DNA from: Shewanella xiamenensis
Lineage (GTDB): Bacteria > Pseudomonadota > Gammaproteobacteria > Enterobacterales > Shewanellaceae
Reading direction: 5' to 3'
Length of the DNA: 64,000 nt
Assembly: GCF_014647135.1 (NCBI RefSeq)
Contig: NZ_BMOP01000001.1
Location: forward strand, 62,001-126,000
Each line of letters begins with the position of its first letter. Within the stretch, counting starts at the first letter, position 1. Below the pieces are notes generated by a model that was not told where the DNA came from, did not search any database, and was given only the letters and a program-made list of their open reading frames with translations. Positions 20,821-29,998 of the stretch are shown here, one piece after another. Made by a program: the position numbers and the translations under genes.

Positions 20821-20968
20821 TTGGAGTAAACCCTTAGTGGTTAAAGCACAAAAATAGAATCTATGATGCTAAAACAATAACATACTGGGTTAACGCCGCG
20901 CTATCGGCCAATCGCAAAGGCGTGAGGTATATGCGGCTAAGCCCTAAATATGGCATAGCTGATTTGGT

Positions 20969-21104
20969 TTTTGCGGCCTTACAGCCGAGGTGAGTTAGGT
21001 TAGTGGGGTTTCACCCGCACCTGATTATGCTGATGTTTAGTTATTGCGGCCTTACGGCCGAGGTAAATCAAAGTCGTGGGGCTTCACCCCACACCCGACC
21101 AAGG
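20969..21104 (+). repeat. Pair of GC-rich REP-like repeats
   Basis: Two related units lie in tandem: one at about 20969-21028 and one at 21041-21104. Each begins with a near-palindromic core TGCGGCCTTACGGCCGAGG (the first copy has ACAGCC) followed by a variable spacer and a GTGGGGYTTCACCC hairpin-like segment. The stretch from 20821 to 21475 otherwise holds no gene I can support; the remainder to about 21300 contains further inverted segments such as CCAAGGAGGA-N-TCCTCCTTGG. Confidence 0.6.
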
Positions 21105-21133
21105 AGGACTGCTCGTCCTATCCTCCTTGGATG
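21100..21133. repeat. Inverted repeat downstream of the REP-like units
   Basis: CCAAGGAGGA near 21100-21109 is matched by TCCTCCTTGG near 21121-21130, giving a 10-base stem around a roughly 11-base loop. It adjoins the tandem REP-like units and may be part of the same mobile repeat unit. No T-tract follows, so it is not a typical terminator. Confidence 0.45.
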
Positions 21134-21475
21134 CTCCAAGACGCCCCTAGCGAAGTTACATGCATTAGTTAGTGGCTTCGTGCTTATTCGAAAATTGCTA
21201 ACGCTTCCGATGGTACATCCTGTACCCCGAAAGCTAGCGAGGTATCCATGCCTCGCTCACGCGATTTTCTTCAACGCCCTTCAGCAACTTCGCAGGGGAA
21301 GGTGAACTTCTGTTGCCTTGGTGTTAGCTGTTAGTCCTAAAGATTTGTGCCTGCCTATCTTTCCTCTCTCCTGTTTTTTGAATGACATTTGTCATCCGTA
21401 ATTGCTGACAACTCACACTGCCGTGATTTAGCGGATGCAGGGATACTTAAGCCATACCAACAAGGAGGCTTAATC

Positions 21476-22045
21476 ATGCAACATCAATCACTGGATCAAC
21501 AACTTATCGAATACCGCCAAAAACGTGCTTTAGCTATGCCTGTATCAGGCATGATTGTATGGACGCTATTGTTTATCTTGAGTTTTATTCTGCCAGCATC
21601 GCAAATGGTGATGGCAACATTTATCGGCACAGGTTCTATTGTCTATCTTGCTATGGGAGTCTCGCGTCTTACAGGTGAAAATATCTCCTTTAAGAAAAGC
21701 ACTGATCGTAATTGGTTTGAGACAGTGTTTTTGGCTGCCATGGGGATGAGTTTTTTAACCTTTAGCATCAGTATTCCCTTTTTTATGGAAAACTATTTAG
21801 CCTTGCCCTTCGCCCTTGCAGTACAAACAGGATTAATGTGGTTGGTTTTCGGCGTGTTAGCGGCGCAAAAGGTAGCGATTGTACATGCAATTGTGCGCAC
21901 TGTGGCTTGCGTGGCAGCTTTTATGTTGTGGCCTGAGTTGAGTTTTCAGCTTCAACCTTTGATTGTGGTGGTATGTTATGGGTTCTCGATTCCATTAATG
22001 GAACGTCGTTGGAAGATTCAGCAAAATCTTTGTGTTGCAAGTTAG
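21476..22045 (+). CDS. Small polytopic membrane protein (possibly DUF7010-like)
   Basis: A 189-residue protein with a short polar N-terminus (MQHQSLDQQLIEYRQKRALA) and about six hydrophobic spans ending in a basic tail (MERRWKIQ). I chose the ATG at 21476 because a perfect AAGGAGG lies at 21462-21468, eight bases upstream; a longer in-frame extension to 21389 is not hydrophobic or conserved-looking. No catalytic motif is visible. It resembles small integral membrane proteins of unknown function; the family name is a tentative recollection. It is bracketed by REP-like repeats on both sides. Confidence 0.75.
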   Translation: MQHQSLDQQLIEYRQKRALAMPVSGMIVWTLLFILSFILPASQMVMATFIGTGSIVYLAMGVSRLTGENISFKKSTDRNWFETVFLAAMGMSFLTFSISIPFFMENYLALPFALAVQTGLMWLVFGVLAAQKVAIVHAIVRTVACVAAFMLWPELSFQLQPLIVVVCYGFSIPLMERRWKIQQNLCVAS

Positions 22046-22145
22046 TTTTGCGGCTTATCGGTCGAGATGAATCAAGGTCGTGGAGGTTCGCCCCATACCT
22101 TAAGTAGAGGTTTAGTTATTGCGGCCTTACGGCCGAGGTAGATTA
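22043..22145 (+). repeat. Second pair of REP-like repeats
   Basis: A degenerate unit (GCGGCTTATCGGTCGAGATGAATCAA onward, about 22048-22110) is followed by a near-perfect unit at 22111-22145. Bases 22111-22140 repeat almost exactly the segment at 21034-21064 (TTTAGTTATTGCGGCCTTACGGCCGAGGTA, given here as positions rather than one motif). The unit overlaps the stop of the preceding gene, so the element abuts its 3' end. Confidence 0.6.
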
Positions 22146-22220
22146 AGCGTCTTACTGGGGAAACAATGGCAAGTCACTCTGCTCACTAGGCGATAAAGTT
22201 ATCTTGCTTTGGAGCGTTTT

Positions 22221-22251
22221 CAGAATAAGGTTCTAGTCCTGCCTTATTCTG
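22221..22251. repeat. Inverted repeat downstream of degS
   Basis: CAGAATAAGG (22221-22230) is matched by CCTTATTCTG (22242-22251) with an 11-base loop. It lies 32 bases past the degS stop. No T-run follows on the minus strand, so a role in termination or mRNA 3'-end stability is only possible. Confidence 0.5.
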
Positions 22252-22282
22252 AGGTTAACTTAATAGGATGATGCAACAGGGC

Positions 22283-23365
22283 TTAATTATCGACGACGAC
22301 TTTTTCATCGATAATAACGGGTAGTTCCTGCTGTTTACCTTGGCGGATAACTGTCATCATGATTTTCTTGCCGGGCGTAGTTTCGGCAATTCTATCCATC
22401 AGCATTTCGACCCCAGGCACATCTTCGTCGCCGTATTTGATGATTACATCCCTTGGCATAAGCTGCGCTCGTGCCGCTGGACCATTAGGATCGACACCAG
22501 TAACTAATACACCACGTAAATCGGGCAGGTTGAGGATTTGTGCCACAACAGGGTTAATCGGTTCGCCAGAGATCCCTAAGGCACCACGGATCACTCGACC
22601 ATTTTTAATCAGTTTACCCATAATGCTGTGGGCCAGTTTAATCGGGATCGCGAAGTTAATGCCGTGGCCGCCACCTTCGCCGCCCACTTGGAAGGCGGCG
22701 GTGTTGATACCAATCAGGCTACCATTAGTGTCGATTAAGGCGCCGCCTGAGTTACCGGCGTTAATCGCAGCATCGGTCTGTAAAAAGTCTAAATAACCCG
22801 AACTCAAGCCGTTACGACCCGTGGCGCTGATAATACCTTGGGTAATGGTTTGCCCAAGGTTATAAGGGTTACCAATGGCTAATACCACATCGCCAACCTG
22901 TGGTGGGCTGTCGAGATTGACTGGCACAGTAGGAAGATTATCGCCTTCGATCTTAAGCACTGAAAGATCGGTTTCGGGATCAAAACCTACGACTTCCGAG
23001 GTGAATTTGCGACCATCTTGTAGGGCGACAACAATTTCATCGGCTTTTTTAATGACATGATAATTCGTGAGAATATAGCCTTCTTTACTCATGATCACCC
23101 CTGAGCCTAGGCCTTGGAGTGAGCCAGAATTCAATGGACGGCTCTGATCGATACTTAAGCTGTAAATATTGACTACGGCAGGTGCTGCGCGGCGCACAGC
23201 CTTAGCAAAGGACAGTTCAACTGTATTATTACCGCGGTTTTGCAGAAGTGAATTGCCAAGACTCTTATTATCGAAGTAGTGAGTCACCAATAAAAACATG
23301 GCCGCCATGATAAGGCCGAAAAGCACGGCTTTACCGAGATATAACAGGGTTTCTTTTATTGTCAT
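22283..23365 (-). CDS. degS: Periplasmic serine endoprotease DegS
   Basis: A 360-residue HtrA-family protease. One N-terminal membrane anchor (about residues 10-30, VLFGLIMAAMFLLVTHYF) replaces a cleaved signal. The trypsin-like domain has the catalytic triad in LTNYHVIKKAD (His), DPETDLSVLKI (Asp) and NAGNSGGALID (Ser). A single PDZ domain follows (about 260-350). One anchor plus one PDZ is diagnostic for DegS, which cleaves anti-sigma factor RseA when its PDZ binds misfolded porin C-termini, activating sigmaE. It lies downstream of degQ on the same strand, separated by 125 bases with a long palindrome. Confidence 0.93.
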   Translation of the reverse strand: MTIKETLLYLGKAVLFGLIMAAMFLLVTHYFDNKSLGNSLLQNRGNNTVELSFAKAVRRAAPAVVNIYSLSIDQSRPLNSGSLQGLGSGVIMSKEGYILTNYHVIKKADEIVVALQDGRKFTSEVVGFDPETDLSVLKIEGDNLPTVPVNLDSPPQVGDVVLAIGNPYNLGQTITQGIISATGRNGLSSGYLDFLQTDAAINAGNSGGALIDTNGSLIGINTAAFQVGGEGGGHGINFAIPIKLAHSIMGKLIKNGRVIRGALGISGEPINPVVAQILNLPDLRGVLVTGVDPNGPAARAQLMPRDVIIKYGDEDVPGVEMLMDRIAETTPGKKIMMTVIRQGKQQELPVIIDEKVVVDN

Positions 23366-23418
23366 GGCAGGCTAAATATTGAAAAAGGTGAGTTAGATTA
23401 ACATGTTTAACAAGTTAA

Positions 23419-23446
23419 AGCATAGGGAACGCGCGTTCCCTATGCT
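23419..23446. repeat. Perfect 28-base palindrome between degQ and degS
   Basis: Bases 23419-23432 (AGCATAGGGAACGC) are exactly the reverse complement of 23433-23446, with no mismatches. The element lies 44 bases after the degQ stop and 53 bases before the degS start on the minus strand. It could fold into a strong hairpin that ends or stabilises the degQ message, though only a weak T-rich stretch follows, or it may be a protein-binding dyad for degS. Confidence 0.7.
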
Positions 23447-23490
23447 GATCCGCATCTGATAATGGGATATAAATCAGACCGGCGTATCGA

Positions 23491-24843
23491 TTAACGCAGT
23501 ACTAGGTACAATAAGCTCTTACCACGCAGGATCTTCAGGGCTACAGCACCTTCTTGATCTTTGAGCTGTTCCTTGAGTGATTTGAGATCTTTCACCGCAG
23601 AACGATTGATACCGACAATCAAATCGCCTTTTTGCAGACCACTCATTGCCGCAGGCGAGCCTTGCGCGACATCGGTAATTTCAACCCCTTTAGAGGCATT
23701 TTCTAATGAGGCTCCTTGGAGCATGGGGTGAACTGCGCCAGCCGCTTTTTCAGTGGTTTGACTAGCTTCGCCTAAGGTGACACTCACAGTCTTCTTATCA
23801 CCATCACGGATAAGGCCCAGTTCGACCTTGGCGCCTGCGCCCATGGTTGCCACTTTAGCTCGCAGCTCTTGGAACGACTTAATCGCACGGCCATCGACGC
23901 TAACAATAATATCGCCCGCTTTAATACCTGCTTTTTCAGCAGCACTGCCCGCAGTGACTTCATTCACAAAGCCCCCGTGCTGAGTGTCTAACCCAAAGCC
24001 TTGGGCAAGTTGGCTATCTAAATCACGGCCTGAAATCCCCAGCACGCCACGGCGAACTTCACCGTGTTCGGCAATTTGAGCCACTAGGTTTTTCACCATG
24101 TTTGCGGGAATCGCAAAACCGATACCGACGTTACCACCGTTTGGTGCGACGATAGCCGTGTTAATACCGATCAGTTCACCTTTAAGGTTAACCAGCGCGC
24201 CACCCGAGTTACCACTGTTGATAGCTGCGTCGGTTTGGATAAAGTTTTCAAGCATTTCAATGCCTAAACCACTACGGCCTAGGGCACTGACAATCCCTGA
24301 GGTCACGGTTTGTCCTAGACCGAAGGGATTACCAATAGCCACGGCAAAGTCACCAACACGCAGCTCATCTGAGTCGGAGGTTTTAATTGCGACCAGATTT
24401 TTAGCTTCGATTTGCAGTAAGGCAATGTCGGATTCTGAATCGGTACCAATCAGTTTGGCTTTGACTTCACGGCCATCATGTAAGCCGACTTGGATATCAT
24501 CGGCACCGTCGATCACATGGTTGTTGGTGACAATATAGCCCTTATCTGCATCGATAATAACGCCAGAGCCTAAGCCTCTAAATGGACGCTCTTGTACTTG
24601 TTCCTGCGGTGCATTCGGGCCGAAGAAATAGCGGAACACATCGGGTACGCGTTGTTTGGACACGTGTGTGCCGGACACCGCGACAGAAACCACGGCGGGC
24701 GTCGTGCGCTCTAGCATAGGGGCAAGGCTGGGAATGGGTTGTCCCTCAACAGATTGCGGAATAGCGGCCTGTGAAACCGCAGGCATCATTGTCAGGGTTG
24801 CGGCTAACATTGCGGCTGAAAGTACAGATAATTTCGTTTTCAT
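23491..24843 (-). CDS. degQ: Periplasmic serine protease/chaperone DegQ (Do family)
   Basis: A 450-residue HtrA-family protease with a cleavable signal peptide (MKTKLSVLSAAMLAATLTMM ... SQA). The triad lies in VTNNHVIDGAD (His), DSESDIALLQI (Asp) and INSGNSGGALVN (Ser). Two PDZ domains follow (about residues 250-345 and 375-445). Soluble form and two PDZ domains distinguish it from DegS. With short sequence before the protease domain it is closer to DegQ than DegP, but a single Do protein may serve both roles in this organism. A sigmaE-type promoter upstream supports envelope-stress control. Confidence 0.91.
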   Translation of the reverse strand: MKTKLSVLSAAMLAATLTMMPAVSQAAIPQSVEGQPIPSLAPMLERTTPAVVSVAVSGTHVSKQRVPDVFRYFFGPNAPQEQVQERPFRGLGSGVIIDADKGYIVTNNHVIDGADDIQVGLHDGREVKAKLIGTDSESDIALLQIEAKNLVAIKTSDSDELRVGDFAVAIGNPFGLGQTVTSGIVSALGRSGLGIEMLENFIQTDAAINSGNSGGALVNLKGELIGINTAIVAPNGGNVGIGFAIPANMVKNLVAQIAEHGEVRRGVLGISGRDLDSQLAQGFGLDTQHGGFVNEVTAGSAAEKAGIKAGDIIVSVDGRAIKSFQELRAKVATMGAGAKVELGLIRDGDKKTVSVTLGEASQTTEKAAGAVHPMLQGASLENASKGVEITDVAQGSPAAMSGLQKGDLIVGINRSAVKDLKSLKEQLKDQEGAVALKILRGKSLLYLVLR

Positions 24844-24954
24844 CTATTCATAACTCCAAATAAGGGACCAAGGATCTGGATGTAATGCGTCGTCAGTTTG
24901 TGTCCGCACCAGATCGAATCTGTATCGTTACCGGCTATTTGCCTAGGTAACCAT

Positions 24955-24982
24955 TCGGACACGCACCTCATTGAAAAAGTTC
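24955..24982 (-). promoter_or_regulatory. SigmaE-type promoter of degQ
   Basis: On the minus strand GAACTT (24982-24977) is followed after 17 bases by TCCGA (24959-24955), close to the sigmaE consensus GAACTT-N16/17-TCTGA. A start about 7 bases downstream gives a roughly 105-base leader to the degQ ATG at 24843. The rest of the 440-base gap to zapE (24844-25283) contains no gene I can support. Confidence 0.6.
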
Positions 24983-25283
24983 ATCAATATTAACAAAGGT
25001 TAATTTCTTAACGGTTATTTTATCAACATTTTATTGACTGTAACTGAAGTGAAACCTGTGGGCTTTTAAGGTATTTTTCAAGTCCTAATAACTTCCAATC
25101 ATTGAGTTTAATCAGCTAACAGCATAGTTCTTCCTAATCAGTTTTATCATATTAAGCCGTTGTGCTAGGCCTCTCCGCGAGCTCACTACAGATCCAAGTT
25201 GATGGGGTATAAATATATGCTGCGTCATCTTGGCCGTGTTAATATCGACGCAGTTTTTCCAAAGGATAAAAGAGAATAATAAC

Positions 25284-26396
25284 GTGCCCCAGTTAAGCCC
25301 TTGGCAGCATTATCAAAAAGATCTTACTCGTGATGGTTTTTCCCATGATCCGGCGCAGGAAATGGCGGTAAAGGCGCTGCAACGCGTTTATGAGGATCTC
25401 ACCGCAGCCGAAGAGCCTAACTCTTTATTTGGTAAGCTATTGACCTCTTTTGGCTTAAAGTCGGCACCCGCGCCTACAAAAGGGCTTTATCTTTGGGGAG
25501 GCGTAGGCCGCGGTAAAACCTATTTGATGGACACCTTTTTTGATGCATTACCTGGCAATCAAAAGTTAAGGGCGCACTTTCATCGTTTTATGCATCAACT
25601 GCATTTAGATTTAGACACCCTTAAAGGTACGCGCGATCCATTATTAGTGATTGCCAAACAAATGGCGGCAAAATATAAAGTCATTTGTTTTGATGAGTTT
25701 TTCGTGTCAGATATCACCGACGCCATGTTGCTTGGCACCTTATTCCAAGCGCTCTTTAAAGAAGGCGTGGTCTTAGTGGCTACCTCAAATATCATCCCCG
25801 ATGACCTATATAAAAATGGGTTGCAACGGGCGCGATTTCTTCCTGCGATCGCGCTGATCAATCAGCATTGTGAAGTATTAAATGTGGATTCGGGTATCGA
25901 CTACCGTCTACGGACGTTAGAGCAGGCAGAAATTTACCACTATCCACTTGATGAGCAGGCCGATACTAACTTACTGCGTTATTTCCGTCAGTTAGCCCCC
26001 GAGGCTGAAATTTCAACCGATGCGATTGAAATTGAAGGCCGTGAAATATCCATTCGCCAACAGGCGCAAGGCGTCTTACTGGCGGATTTTAGAGCCTTAT
26101 GTGATGGCCCCCGTAGTCAGCGGGATTATATGGAACTGGCGCGGATTTATCATACCGTACTGGTGAGTGGCATTGAGCAAATGGGCGCATTTTTAACGGG
26201 TGATGATATCGCCAGACGCTTTTTGGCCATGGTGGATGAGTTTTACGAACGAAACGTTAAATTGATCGTGTCAGCGCAGGTGCCGTTAGAAGACATTTAT
26301 GCCGACGGCTTATTGAGTTTTGAATTCAGACGTTGTCGTTCCCGTTTGATTGAAATGCAATCCCACGATTACTTAAAATCAGAGCATTTACCCTAA
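25284..26396 (+). CDS. zapE: Cell division protein ZapE (AFG1-like ATPase)
   Basis: A 370-residue P-loop ATPase. Walker A GGVGRGKTYLMD appears near residue 73, Walker B in VICFDEFFVSD, and the AFG1 hallmark HFHRFMHQLH between them. In E. coli ZapE associates with FtsZ and affects Z-ring stability under stress. I chose the GTG at 25284, which gives VPQLSPWQHYQKDL, the expected N-terminus; a TTG at 25230 would add 18 non-homologous residues. It lies upstream of rplM-rpsI, a common gammaproteobacterial arrangement near degQ-degS. Confidence 0.9.
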   Translation: MPQLSPWQHYQKDLTRDGFSHDPAQEMAVKALQRVYEDLTAAEEPNSLFGKLLTSFGLKSAPAPTKGLYLWGGVGRGKTYLMDTFFDALPGNQKLRAHFHRFMHQLHLDLDTLKGTRDPLLVIAKQMAAKYKVICFDEFFVSDITDAMLLGTLFQALFKEGVVLVATSNIIPDDLYKNGLQRARFLPAIALINQHCEVLNVDSGIDYRLRTLEQAEIYHYPLDEQADTNLLRYFRQLAPEAEISTDAIEIEGREISIRQQAQGVLLADFRALCDGPRSQRDYMELARIYHTVLVSGIEQMGAFLTGDDIARRFLAMVDEFYERNVKLIVSAQVPLEDIYADGLLSFEFRRCRSRLIEMQSHDYLKSEHLP

Positions 26397-26541
26397 GTAT
26401 TAGACTATTGCAGAGCGTGCTTTGCGGGGTTTTTCTCAACAAATCTTTAGTGGCTCATTCCTTAGCGTAGTAATGAGCCACATCGATCGAATTTTTATGA
26501 TTTTTGTCAAAATATCAGGTGATTTTTAACTCACGTTTGTC

Positions 26542-26547
26542 TATAAT
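26542..26547 (+). promoter_or_regulatory. Candidate promoter and leader of rplM-rpsI
   Basis: A perfect -10 hexamer TATAAT lies at 26542-26547; no good -35 is found at normal spacing. Transcription from about 26554 would give a leader of about 140 bases before rplM. The leader is the likely place for the known translational autocontrol of L13 operons; no structure was proven by eye. Confidence 0.42.
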
Positions 26548-26694
26548 CCGCCACCTGCCCACGTTACTCCACCAAACTAGGTGGAAGTTGTACGCCGAGT
26601 TAAGTACTCGAAGGGGTACTGAAAGGCAATTTTGTGTTGTTTGTCATTGCAAGCAACATGTGAGACAGAAAATTAACTTTGGGTTTTTGTAATA

Positions 26695-27123
26695 ATGAAG
26701 ACTTTTACTGCTACACCAGAAACTGTAACTCGTGACTGGTTCGTCGTTGATGCAGACGGCAAAACTTTAGGTCGTATCGCTACCGAAATCGCTCTGCGTT
26801 TACGCGGTAAGCACAAGCCTGAATACACTCCTCACGTTGACACTGGTGATTACATCATCGTTATCAACGCTGAGAAAGTTACTGTTACTGGTAACAAAGC
26901 GCAAGGCAAGACGTACTACTCGCACTCAGGCTTCCCTGGTGGCATTAAGCAAATCAGCTTTGAAAAGCTGCAAGCTCATAAGCCAGAAATGATCATCGAG
27001 AAAGCAGTTAAGGGTATGTTACCAAAAGGTCCACTGGGCCGTGCCATGTTCCGTAAACTGAAAGTTTACGCTGGCGCAGAACATAACCACGCTGCACAAC
27101 AACCTCAAGTTCTTGATATCTAA
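26695..27123 (+). CDS. rplM: 50S ribosomal protein L13
   Basis: A 142-residue protein matching L13 along its length ([43 protein letters not shown] core, [19 protein letters not shown]). L13 is an early-assembling protein of the large subunit. It lies 14 bases upstream of rpsI, the standard operon partner. Codon use is that of a highly expressed gene. Confidence 0.98.
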
Positions 27124-27137
27124 ACGGGATTAAGCAA

Positions 27138-27530
27138 ATGGCTGCAACTCAGTACTACGGCACTGGCCGTCGCAAAACCTCTACAGCACGCGTATTCGCT
27201 AAAGCTGGTAGTGGCAACATCGTTGTAAATCAACGTCCTTTGGACCAATACTTTGGTCGTGAAACTGCTCGTATGGTTGTTCGTCAACCATTAGAGTTAG
27301 TTGAAATGACTGACAAGCTGGACATCTATGTAACTGTTAAAGGCGGTGGTATCACTGGCCAAGCAGGTGCAATCCGTCACGGTATCACTCGTGCCCTGAT
27401 GCAATTAGATGAAGCTCTGCGTCCATCATTACGTTCTGCTGGTTTCGTTACCCGTGACGCTCGTAAAGTTGAGCGTAAGAAAGTGGGTCTACGTAAAGCA
27501 CGTCGTAAGCCACAATTCTCTAAGCGTTAA
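27138..27530 (+). CDS. rpsI: 30S ribosomal protein S9
   Basis: A 130-residue protein with the S9 N-terminus ([16 protein letters not shown]) and the conserved basic C-terminal tail ending in [11 protein letters not shown], which reaches the P-site of the ribosome. It follows rplM in the same operon and is followed by a clear intrinsic terminator. Confidence 0.98.
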
Positions 27531-27545
27531 TACGTTTTGGAATCT

Positions 27546-27576
27546 CAAAAAACCCAGCTTATGCTGGGTTTTTTAT
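27546..27576 (+). terminator. Rho-independent terminator of rplM-rpsI
   Basis: AACCCAGC-TTAT-GCTGGGTT forms an 8-base stem with a four-base loop, preceded by A residues and followed by TTTTTATT, 16 bases after the rpsI stop. Confidence 0.9.
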
Positions 27577-27644
27577 TGCCTAAAATTGGTTATCCTCGTA
27601 TTAATCACCGATTTTTAGGGTAGAAAAAGCTAAGAGAGAGGAAG

Positions 27645-27833
27645 ATGAGCTTACAGTTATTTATGCTAGCCATGGCACTGGTGTTGATTTTGGAAGGTGT
27701 GGGACCATTGTTATTCCCCAATAAATGGCGCCGATATTTAAATGAACTTTCCAATCAAAATCAGCAAGTTTTGCGTCGAATCGGTGGCTCATTAGTCACT
27801 GCTGGTTTGGTCATTTTGATTATTTTTTCATAA
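27645..27833 (+). CDS. yjeT: DUF2065 membrane protein YjeT
   Basis: A 62-residue protein with two hydrophobic spans (LFMLAMALVLILEGVGPLLF and RRIGGSLVTAGLVILIIFS), the pattern of the YjeT/DUF2065 family. In E. coli yjeT lies directly upstream of purA after hflC, and here it also precedes purA, by 66 bases. Function is unknown. GAGAGAGGAAG precedes the ATG as ribosome-binding site. Confidence 0.87.
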   Translation: MSLQLFMLAMALVLILEGVGPLLFPNKWRRYLNELSNQNQQVLRRIGGSLVTAGLVILIIFS

Positions 27834-27866
27834 ATGCCTTACCACTTGCGGTTTAAAATCTGTTAG

Positions 27867-29195
<1,329 letters not shown>

Positions 29196-29203
29196 AATCG
29201 TAG

Positions 29204-29226
29204 AGGCCGTGTTTCACGGCCTTTTC
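29204..29226 (+). terminator. Terminator after purA
   Basis: AGGCCGTG-TTT-CACGGCCT forms an 8-base stem with a three-base loop followed by TTTC, 8 bases past the purA stop. Confidence 0.8.
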
Positions 29227-29279
29227 ACCCTCTGCTGTTCCTTCCTGTTTGCTTTCGTGGTTAGAAATTCGGCTCGAGC

Positions 29280-29306
29280 TCAAGAAATAGGTTATACTGC
29301 CGATGC
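29280..29306 (+). promoter_or_regulatory. Sigma28 (FliA)-type promoter of motX
   Basis: TCAAGAAA (29280-29287) and GCCGATGC (29299-29306) are separated by 11 bases, matching the flagellar sigma28 consensus (TAAAG/TCAAG and GCCGAT). The motX ATG at 29339 follows at a suitable distance. The element also overlaps an alternative upstream ATG at 29303, which argues against that start. Confidence 0.68.
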
Positions 29307-29338
29307 AAGTATTCACCTTATTGTCATTGAGAGTCGTT

Positions 29339-29959
29339 ATGCTACGTACTGCATTAGTTGTGCTGCTGCCCTTAGTATCTTCAATGTGCTTTGCTGAAAC
29401 ACAGGCGGTGGATATTTATTCTCAAGATCAATTGCTTGAAATGATCCGCGGTGAAAAGTATTTGGCAAGAGTCAAACAAGATGACTGTCAGTTAGTGCAA
29501 GACATCGAAGCGCGCGCAGAAGTCTTAAAGCAGCCCCTGTATCAGTTTTTGTGGGGAGAAATGCTCAACCACGGAACCTGTGTAAAAGCCAATGCGGTCA
29601 AAGGGATGGGGTTATTGCGTGATGCAGCTGAGCAGGGCAGCCCCGAGGCCATGGTGAAACTTGCCGAATATTATCAAAATGGTAAGTTTGTTATTCGTAA
29701 TAAAGACCGTGCGGTCAATTATTTATTGCCAGCGGCAGCGAGCGGTAGTTTAGCCGCGCGGATGATGCTGGTCCGTTTATACGGTGAAGGTTATGGTAGT
29801 CCAAGAGACTATGAAATGGCCTATAACTGGTTATACAACAATGTATTTACCGATGAGGCGACTAAGAAAAAAGCCTTGTCATTACTGCAGGTGTTAGCCG
29901 CTAAAATGCCCGCCAGTGCAGTGGCGCGGGCCCAGCAAGAGCACTTGCGAACCCGTTGA
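29339..29959 (+). CDS. motX: Sodium-driven flagellar motor protein MotX (Sel1-repeat)
   Basis: A 206-residue exported protein. A signal peptide (MLRTALVVLLPLVSSMCFA) is followed by VDIYSQDQLLEMI and RVKQDDCQLVQDIEARA, segments I recognise from Vibrio MotX, then two or three Sel1-type repeats (GMGLLRDAAEQGSPEAMVKLAEYYQNG; AVNYLLPAAASGSLAARMMLVRLYGEGYG). MotX forms the periplasmic T-ring with MotY that holds the polar flagellum stators. Start 29339 is chosen because the signal peptide begins there and a sigma28 promoter overlaps the alternative. In Shewanella, motX is known to sit apart from the main flagellar cluster, near rnr. Confidence 0.85.
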   Translation: MLRTALVVLLPLVSSMCFAETQAVDIYSQDQLLEMIRGEKYLARVKQDDCQLVQDIEARAEVLKQPLYQFLWGEMLNHGTCVKANAVKGMGLLRDAAEQGSPEAMVKLAEYYQNGKFVIRNKDRAVNYLLPAAASGSLAARMMLVRLYGEGYGSPRDYEMAYNWLYNNVFTDEATKKKALSLLQVLAAKMPASAVARAQQEHLRTR

Positions 29960-29998
29960 GTTGTCTCTACTGATTGAGACAAAAATATTGGATATTGA

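Noticed and set aside
21003..21305. 100-codon frame over the REP-like repeats
   Set aside because: It is made of repeat sequence and inverted repeats, not protein-like, so it is a by-product of the repeats.
26504..26692. 62-codon frame in the leader of rplM
   Set aside because: It overlaps the rplM promoter and leader, lacks a ribosome-binding site and has no recognisable protein features; the region is better explained as the 5' leader.
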